In this document: positions 59,589-64,000 of the stretch, one piece after another
Position numbering within the stretch: position 1 is the stretch's first letter
How the letters are laid out: every line of letters begins with the position of its first letter
DNA from: Vulcanimicrobiota bacterium
GTDB lineage: Bacteria; Vulcanimicrobiota; Vulcanimicrobiia; Vulcanimicrobiales; Vulcanimicrobiaceae
DNA: 64,000 bases
Direction of reading: 5' to 3'
Assembly (NCBI GenBank): GCA_027452165.1
Contig: DAIDGX010000005.1
Span: 28,660-92,659, forward strand
The notes under the pieces: model-generated
The model's database searches: none
What the model was told of the DNA's origin: nothing
What the model saw: only the letters and a program-made list of their open reading frames with translations
Program-made: the position numbers and the translations under genes

Positions 59589-61210
59589 GATGGTACGACC
59601 TCCTGGGAAACGTCGGCTGCGAACGGCACGAAGGCGAGACCGGGATTCCATTCTTGGGCCAGACGCAAGCTCCACTCGCTCTCGAAGAGCGCGATCGGTT
59701 TGCCGTCCCAATCCTCGACGAGCTTCGCATTGCTTGGCAATTGTGCGCGCGCAGCGGCCTCGACATCGCCTTCGATGCGCCGCGCGAGTGCGAAAGGAAG
59801 CGTCGAAAAGACCGTCTTGACGCCGTACTCCGACTGCAAGCGATACTTGGCCACTTCGAACTGCAACTCGCCGACGACGCCGACGATCGGCTCGCTGCGA
59901 GGCGAACCCCACGGGTAGAAAATCTGCACAGCTCCCTCTTCGCGCAACTGCGCGATGCCTTTGCCGAACGACTTGTAGCTACCCGTATCGATACTACGAA
60001 CCGAGGCAAAATGTTCCGGGGCGAACGACGGGATGGGCGCGAAGGCCACGGGCGGCCCTTCGAAGAGCGTGTCACCGATCGCAAACGAGCCGGGGTTCGC
60101 AAACCCGAGAACGTCGCCGGCATAGGCCGCATCGAGCGATTCGCGCTCATCGGCGAAGAGTTTCATCGCGCGCGAAAGTCGTACGTCCTTACCCGTACGC
60201 GCGTTACGCACCGTCATGTCACGCTCGAACTGGCCCGAACAGATGCGCACGAATGCGATACGATCCCGATGCCGCGGATCCATATTTGCCTGAATCTTGA
60301 ATACGAAGCCGGTGAAGTTCTCGTCGTCGGGTTGCACCACGCGTGCGTCACCTTGCACCGTATGAACCGCCCGGCTCGCCGGCTGCGGGCTCATCGCGAT
60401 GAACCGATCGAGAAAGAGCTGCACCCCGAAATTCGTGACCGCGGAGCCAAAGAAAACCGGCGATATCTCGCCGCGCAGAAGCGCGTCGCGATCGAACGTT
60501 TCGCCCGCTCCCTCCAGGAGATCGAGTCCGTCGATAAATTGTTGGTACGTGACGTCGTCGACGAGTTCGCGTATCTTCGGGTCGCGCGCATCGGCGACGG
60601 TTTGCACCGCAGCCCGTTTGGCACCGTGAGCGCTGCGCTCGAAGAGGTGCAGTTCGCGCGTCTGCCGATCGTACACGCCCTTGAACGTGTCACCACTGCC
60701 AAGCGGCCAGTTCATCGCAAAGGCGCCGATACCGAGAACGCTCTCGAGTTCGTCCAGCAGTTCGAGCGGATCGCGGCTTGGACGATCCATCTTGTTCATG
60801 AACGTGAAGAGCGGAATTTTCCGCTCGCGACAGATCGCGAAGAGCTTTTTCGTCTGCGGCTCCACCCCTTTGGCCGCGTCGATCAGCATGACCGCCGCGT
60901 CGGCGGCGAGCAGCGTGCGATAGGTATCCTCGCCGAAGTCTTGGTGACCGGGCGTATCGAGCAAGTTGATCGTGTGACCATCGTACGGAAACTGCAACAC
61001 GGTGGAGGTGATCGAGATACCGCGCTCGCGCTCGAGCTCCATCCAATCGCTCGTCACCGCGCGCTGACGCTTGCGCGCCGAGACTTGACCCGCAACGTGG
61101 ATCGCTCCGCCGTAGAGCAGCAGTTTTTCGGTAAGCGTGGTCTTGCCGGCGTCGGGATGCGAGATGATCGCGAACGTGCGGCGTTTACGGACTTCGTCGG
61201 TGATGTTCAT
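59585..61210 (-). CDS. prfC: Peptide chain release factor 3
   Basis: 541 residues from ATG 61210, matching RF3 (about 530). Translational GTPase that recycles RF1 or RF2. G1 ISHPDAGKTTLTEKLLLYGG, the RF3-specific VSARKRQRAVTSDWMELERE, switch II DTPGHQDFGEDTYRTLL, G4 FMNKMDRPSRDPLELLD. The C-terminal domains contain FADERESLDAAYAGDVLGFA and VGVVGELQFEVAKYRL. The GTG of the next gene overlaps its TGA. A small membrane protein gene ends four bases before its start. Confidence 0.96.
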   Translation of the reverse strand: MNITDEVRKRRTFAIISHPDAGKTTLTEKLLLYGGAIHVAGQVSARKRQRAVTSDWMELERERGISITSTVLQFPYDGHTINLLDTPGHQDFGEDTYRTLLAADAAVMLIDAAKGVEPQTKKLFAICRERKIPLFTFMNKMDRPSRDPLELLDELESVLGIGAFAMNWPLGSGDTFKGVYDRQTRELHLFERSAHGAKRAAVQTVADARDPKIRELVDDVTYQQFIDGLDLLEGAGETFDRDALLRGEISPVFFGSAVTNFGVQLFLDRFIAMSPQPASRAVHTVQGDARVVQPDDENFTGFVFKIQANMDPRHRDRIAFVRICSGQFERDMTVRNARTGKDVRLSRAMKLFADERESLDAAYAGDVLGFANPGSFAIGDTLFEGPPVAFAPIPSFAPEHFASVRSIDTGSYKSFGKGIAQLREEGAVQIFYPWGSPRSEPIVGVVGELQFEVAKYRLQSEYGVKTVFSTLPFALARRIEGDVEAAARAQLPSNAKLVEDWDGKPIALFESEWSLRLAQEWNPGLAFVPFAADVSQEVVPS

Positions 61211-61214
61211 CGGT

Positions 61215-61709
61215 TCATTCGGAGAGCGAAGATGGTTCGTAGGTGCGCAGTTCTTCCGTCGCGCCCTTTGTCTGCAGAAGCGCAAGCGTGCGCCCCGCAC
61301 GGTACAGCACGGCGGGAGGCGGAACGGCAAGCCGATCTTCGCCGCGCCGGATCTCGATTTCGCCGTCGCGCACCGAAATCGTGCAAGGCCCATAGACGAG
61401 CACGCTCCCGTTCGCGACGATTGTCGCACCTTTCGGCAGGTGCGCGCGCACGTACGCGCGGGGGCCGTGCGTCACCGAGCGCTGCCGCACGCAATCGGGC
61501 AGCGCGGAGAGCACCCATGTGCCTCGCCCGACGAACGCGCCGTCGCTGCGCCCCAATCCGTCGCTGCCGTGCGCGAGTTTGGGCTTATCCGGGCCCTGCG
61601 TCGGCGCGATCGAGATGCGCAACTGCCCGAGATGCGTCCACGCCGTCGCGAAGACGACGACGGCGAGCACGAGCACGGTTGCAAGCACGAAGGCACGCGA
61701 CAACGGCAT
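61215..61709 (-). CDS. Hypothetical protein with N-terminal membrane anchor
   Basis: 164 residues. One N-terminal hydrophobic helix (AFVLATVLVLAVVVFATAWT), uncleaved anchor or signal, then a soluble domain with GRGTWVLSALPDCVRQRSVT, SVLVYGPCTISVRDGEIEIR and RLAVPPPAVLYRAGRTLAL. No family recognised. It starts about 14 bases after the GH130 gene's stop codon and four bases upstream of prfC, so a single operon is plausible. Confidence 0.65.
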   Translation of the reverse strand: MPLSRAFVLATVLVLAVVVFATAWTHLGQLRISIAPTQGPDKPKLAHGSDGLGRSDGAFVGRGTWVLSALPDCVRQRSVTHGPRAYVRAHLPKGATIVANGSVLVYGPCTISVRDGEIEIRRGEDRLAVPPPAVLYRAGRTLALLQTKGATEELRTYEPSSLSE

Positions 61710-61725
61710 GGATGATGCCTGCGAT

Positions 61726-62787
61726 CTAGTCGAGCGTCAGACGCGCGGCGCCGATCGTATAGTCGGCCATGCCGTAGTAGACGTCGAAGACGCGCGCACC
61801 GAGATCTTCGCGCGCGTCGATACCGGTCGGAAAGACGACGTTATCCACGATGCCGGTGCGTTCGAGCTCGGATTCGGGTGCGAGCACGGGCTTCGGCGAG
61901 CGGTAGAGCACGCGATGCGGCTGCTCGGGGTGATGGATCACGATGCCGGCGCAGTAGCGAAACTTGGGCTTCGCGCCGCTGTTATCGAGCAGATCGACCG
62001 CGTGAAAGAGCGACATCCAGCCCTCCGCGATGCGCACCGGCGGCGTGCCCGCGCCGATCTTGATCGAGCCCCAGCGTTCGTCGGGCGAGAGCACGAGCAC
62101 GCTCTCGGCCACATCGAGCAGCCGGTTGCGATCCTGCAGCGCCGGCTCGAGCGGAACGTACCCGATACGAATCGATTCGCGATCTTCGAACGGCATGCGT
62201 TCGATCATCGGGATCGCCGCGCGCCCGTCGACGGCCGAGAGATGGAGCATCGGGCGATGATAGAACGCGAGCGAGACGACGCCGTTCGGCGAGATCACCG
62301 GCTCGGGAAAGAAGGCCGCATCCTTGTCGTCGCCCTGCGACATCCCGGGCTGCTCAAAGCGCATCAACCCCAAGCGCTCCCACGCGACGCCGTCGGCCGA
62401 GAGCGCGAGCGCGATGCGGGGCCCCTGCGGACCGAAGGCGGTGTAGGCCATCACATACGCATCGAGCACCGGCACGAAGGTAACGCGCGGATCCTCACAG
62501 CCGTATCCCGGATGCGGCCGCAGTTCGTACTCGGCGTGGGGTTCGAGTGCGAAGCCGTCGCGCGTTGCCGCAAACGCACCGTCCGTTCCGCAACGCACGC
62601 GCACGCGGCCCACGCGCGACACGTTGCTCTTGGCCACCGCACGCGGATAGAGCAGCAACGCACCGTCGCGCCCGCGCGCGCACGCGGGGTTGAGCACGCC
62701 TTCGACTTCACTGGGGTCGCCGTCGGGCTCGAGCACGAGGCCGAGCCGCTCGACCGACGCATTGAGCTCAACGAGCGGATCGATCAC
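61726..62787 (-). CDS. GH130-family glycoside phosphorylase/hydrolase-like protein
   Basis: 353 residues. Five-bladed propeller with GVLNPACARGRDGALLLYPR, HPGYGCEDPRVTFVPVLDAY, KDAAFFPEPVISPNG, RWGSIKIGAGTPPVRIAEGW, and VVFPTGIDAREDLGARVFDV followed by DVYYGMADYTIGAARL. GH130 enzymes phosphorolyse or hydrolyse beta-mannosides; the catalytic Asp of mannoside phosphorylases lies in the EDPR region. The linkage used here is not determinable. No transporter or other sugar genes are adjacent. Confidence 0.88.
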   Translation of the reverse strand: MIDPLVELNASVERLGLVLEPDGDPSEVEGVLNPACARGRDGALLLYPRAVAKSNVSRVGRVRVRCGTDGAFAATRDGFALEPHAEYELRPHPGYGCEDPRVTFVPVLDAYVMAYTAFGPQGPRIALALSADGVAWERLGLMRFEQPGMSQGDDKDAAFFPEPVISPNGVVSLAFYHRPMLHLSAVDGRAAIPMIERMPFEDRESIRIGYVPLEPALQDRNRLLDVAESVLVLSPDERWGSIKIGAGTPPVRIAEGWMSLFHAVDLLDNSGAKPKFRYCAGIVIHHPEQPHRVLYRSPKPVLAPESELERTGIVDNVVFPTGIDAREDLGARVFDVYYGMADYTIGAARLTLD

Positions 62788-62815
62788 GGTTAGTTCTATC
62801 GTCCTTTCCGGGTCG

Positions 62816-63259
62816 TTACGGGAGTACCGAACGGGCGATGGGCTGGTCGCTCGGCGTGACGACGTCGACCCCGATCCCGCGGCGGTAGACGGCGTTCGGC
62901 ACTACCCAGAGCGTGAAGGTGCGATACGGCGCCGAGGGTTCGCCGCCATCGGCAGGAGCCTCCTCAAAGGCCACCACGCGCACGCGCTCGGCGCTCGCGC
63001 GGATCGATTCGATGATCTGCCGGTAGCCGGTCCGCTCGTGCGGCCCCATCAGCAAGACCACCCCGAACTCGCCCCGGAATTGCACCGGCTCCCGAATGCC
63101 GAGCCGATCCAACGCGGCACGGTCGCGCACGACGACGATCTGATCGCCGCCGAGCACGGTCGTCGTACCGACCGCGTAGGTCTTGACGCGCACCTCACGA
63201 CATCCGGCCAGGAGAAGGAGCGCTGCGAGGGCCCACCACCGCTTCACGGCACCTCGCAT
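62816..63259 (-). CDS. Hypothetical lipoprotein
   Basis: 147 residues from ATG 63259; GTG 63247 is an alternative. Lipobox ALLLLAGCRE. The mature domain has TTVLGGDQIVVVRDRAALDR, REPVQFRGEFGVVLLMGPHE and YRTFTLWVVPNAVY, resembling protease-complex-inhibitor or PrcB-C-terminal-like beta domains by eye. No firm family. It lies 28 bases before the GH130 start on the same strand. Confidence 0.65.
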   Translation of the reverse strand: MRGAVKRWWALAALLLLAGCREVRVKTYAVGTTTVLGGDQIVVVRDRAALDRLGIREPVQFRGEFGVVLLMGPHERTGYRQIIESIRASAERVRVVAFEEAPADGGEPSAPYRTFTLWVVPNAVYRRGIGVDVVTPSDQPIARSVLP

Positions 63260-63328
63260 TCGCCCGGAGCGGCCGCACACATTCCTCTCGTCACCATCGA
63301 GGCGTTAGAATCGTTACAGGATTCAGCC

Positions 63329-64000
63329 ATGATCGACGTACTGCTCGCCGCCCTCATCTCCGGGTCACCGGTTCCGGCTCCGACTGCTTCGGCTACGCCC
63401 GAGCCATTGCGGACCATCGTCACGGTTCACTCCTCCCCGCTCTGCACGGCCTTCGCCTCCCACGTCAACGGCGCGATCGGCTCCGCGGTGCGCAACGATG
63501 CGTCGCTTGGGTCGGTGGTGCGCGCACTGCGCACCGATGCCCTCGGCGAAAACGCGCTCACGCGCTCGCACGAGGAGCAGCGCCTGAGCGATCTGGCCGA
63601 CCACATCTACCGCGAGTTCCGCAGCGGGATGCGCGAGGTCGACGAGCTGCGCAAGCTCGCGGCGACCACGACCGATCCGGCCGAACGAGCCGCGGTCAAG
63701 GCCTCCGCCGACGCGCTCGCGGGCGCCCTCTACCGCCAACACCGGATTCAACGCGACCTCGACGGCTTGGTCGCCTTCCTCGATACCGCGGATATCCGCA
63801 CCGTCGGCGAATCGGAGTCGCAGATGGCCGTCGCCGCGGCTCCGGGCCCGCTCGACACGCGCAGGCAAGGTTCGAGCCTGATCTGGATTCCGCGCGTCAG
63901 CGCGGAGCCGTTCGGCGACACCTTGGCCTTTCCGGGGGACGAGAGCATGCAGGATGACGTCCGCTTGGGCAGCCTCGCTTCTCAGGATTTCGAGCGAAGA
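63329..64000 (+). CDS. Hypothetical protein, 5' part only
   Basis: Begins at ATG 63329 (AGGA eight bases upstream) and runs off the right edge without a stop, 224 codons so far. The start MIDVLLAALISGSPVPAPTA looks like a short signal or anchor with a Pro/Ala linker. Then TIVTVHSSPLCTAFASHVNG and a long helical region (EEQRLSDLADHIYREFRSGM, EVDELRKLAATTTDPAERAA) suggest a periplasmic coiled coil. No family recognised. Divergent from the lipoprotein gene with 69 bases between starts. Confidence 0.6.
   Translation, partial: MIDVLLAALISGSPVPAPTASATPEPLRTIVTVHSSPLCTAFASHVNGAIGSAVRNDASLGSVVRALRTDALGENALTRSHEEQRLSDLADHIYREFRSGMREVDELRKLAATTTDPAERAAVKASADALAGALYRQHRIQRDLDGLVAFLDTADIRTVGESESQMAVAAAPGPLDTRRQGSSLIWIPRVSAEPFGDTLAFPGDESMQDDVRLGSLASQDFERR

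Noticed and set aside
59654..61729. 691-codon plus-strand frame opposite prfC
   Set aside because: prfC is certain from its GTPase motifs. The frame spans into other genes without any domain.
61519..62793. 424-codon plus-strand frame opposite the GH130 gene
   Set aside because: GH130 motifs occur throughout on the minus strand; the antisense frame has none.

Overview
This is a 64 kb stretch of a high-GC, gene-dense bacterial chromosome. The cell is clearly diderm: there are two TonB-dependent receptors, a secretin and several lipoproteins. The two-lipoyl E2 enzyme, the homodimeric AceE, the many small secreted proteins and the GINRWWTYETG-type RHS protein suggest the WPS-2 lineage (Candidatus Eremiobacterota/Vulcanimicrobiota). 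That placement is an inference from recall of similar proteins and was not tested. No rRNA, tRNA or CRISPR array was seen.

Layout. 1-2.3 kb: thiC start under a TPP riboswitch, then a FecR-domain protein. 2.4-7.7 kb: aceE-aceF and a diguanylate cyclase. 7.7-16.1 kb: a tightly packed minus-strand run (VTT/DedA-like protein, RNase D, aconitase, TMEM175-like channel, histidine decarboxylase, double-ACT protein, second TMEM175-like channel, WYL regulator). 16.1-19.8 kb: VKOR-like protein, a candidate free-standing small RNA with its own promoter and terminator, an RpiB-like isomerase, a Nudix hydrolase and an MBL hydrolase. 19.8-29.6 kb: the accessory island. It holds remnants of three insertion sequences (two IS3-like, one IS21-like), an orphan membrane-protein cassette, and a minus-strand operon of a secretin, a 1707-residue exported RHS/YD-repeat protein with a distinctive C-terminal tip, and a membrane protein starting 9 bases after it. 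30-38.3 kb: quinone oxidoreductase, TonB receptor, bolA-grx-sulfurtransferase operon, two tandem secreted phosphoesterases and an EVE protein. 38.3-43.5 kb: a second TonB receptor with phased direct repeats upstream, and polyphosphate kinase. 43.5-47.4 kb: a four-gene betaine-family ABC importer convergent with an EgtD-like histidine methyltransferase. 47.4-64 kb: envelope and housekeeping genes, including a lytic transglycosylase, an MGDG-synthase-like glycosyltransferase, ROK kinase, sortilin/BNR-repeat protein, threonine dehydratase, release factor 3 and a GH130 enzyme.

The strongest candidates for something undescribed are the secretin-RHS-membrane protein operon, which looks like a self-contained export and toxin-type module with a decayed cassette array behind it; the histidine decarboxylase enclosed by two TMEM175-like channels; the orphan small RNA near 16.5 kb; and the possible ergothioneine uptake locus next to egtD.
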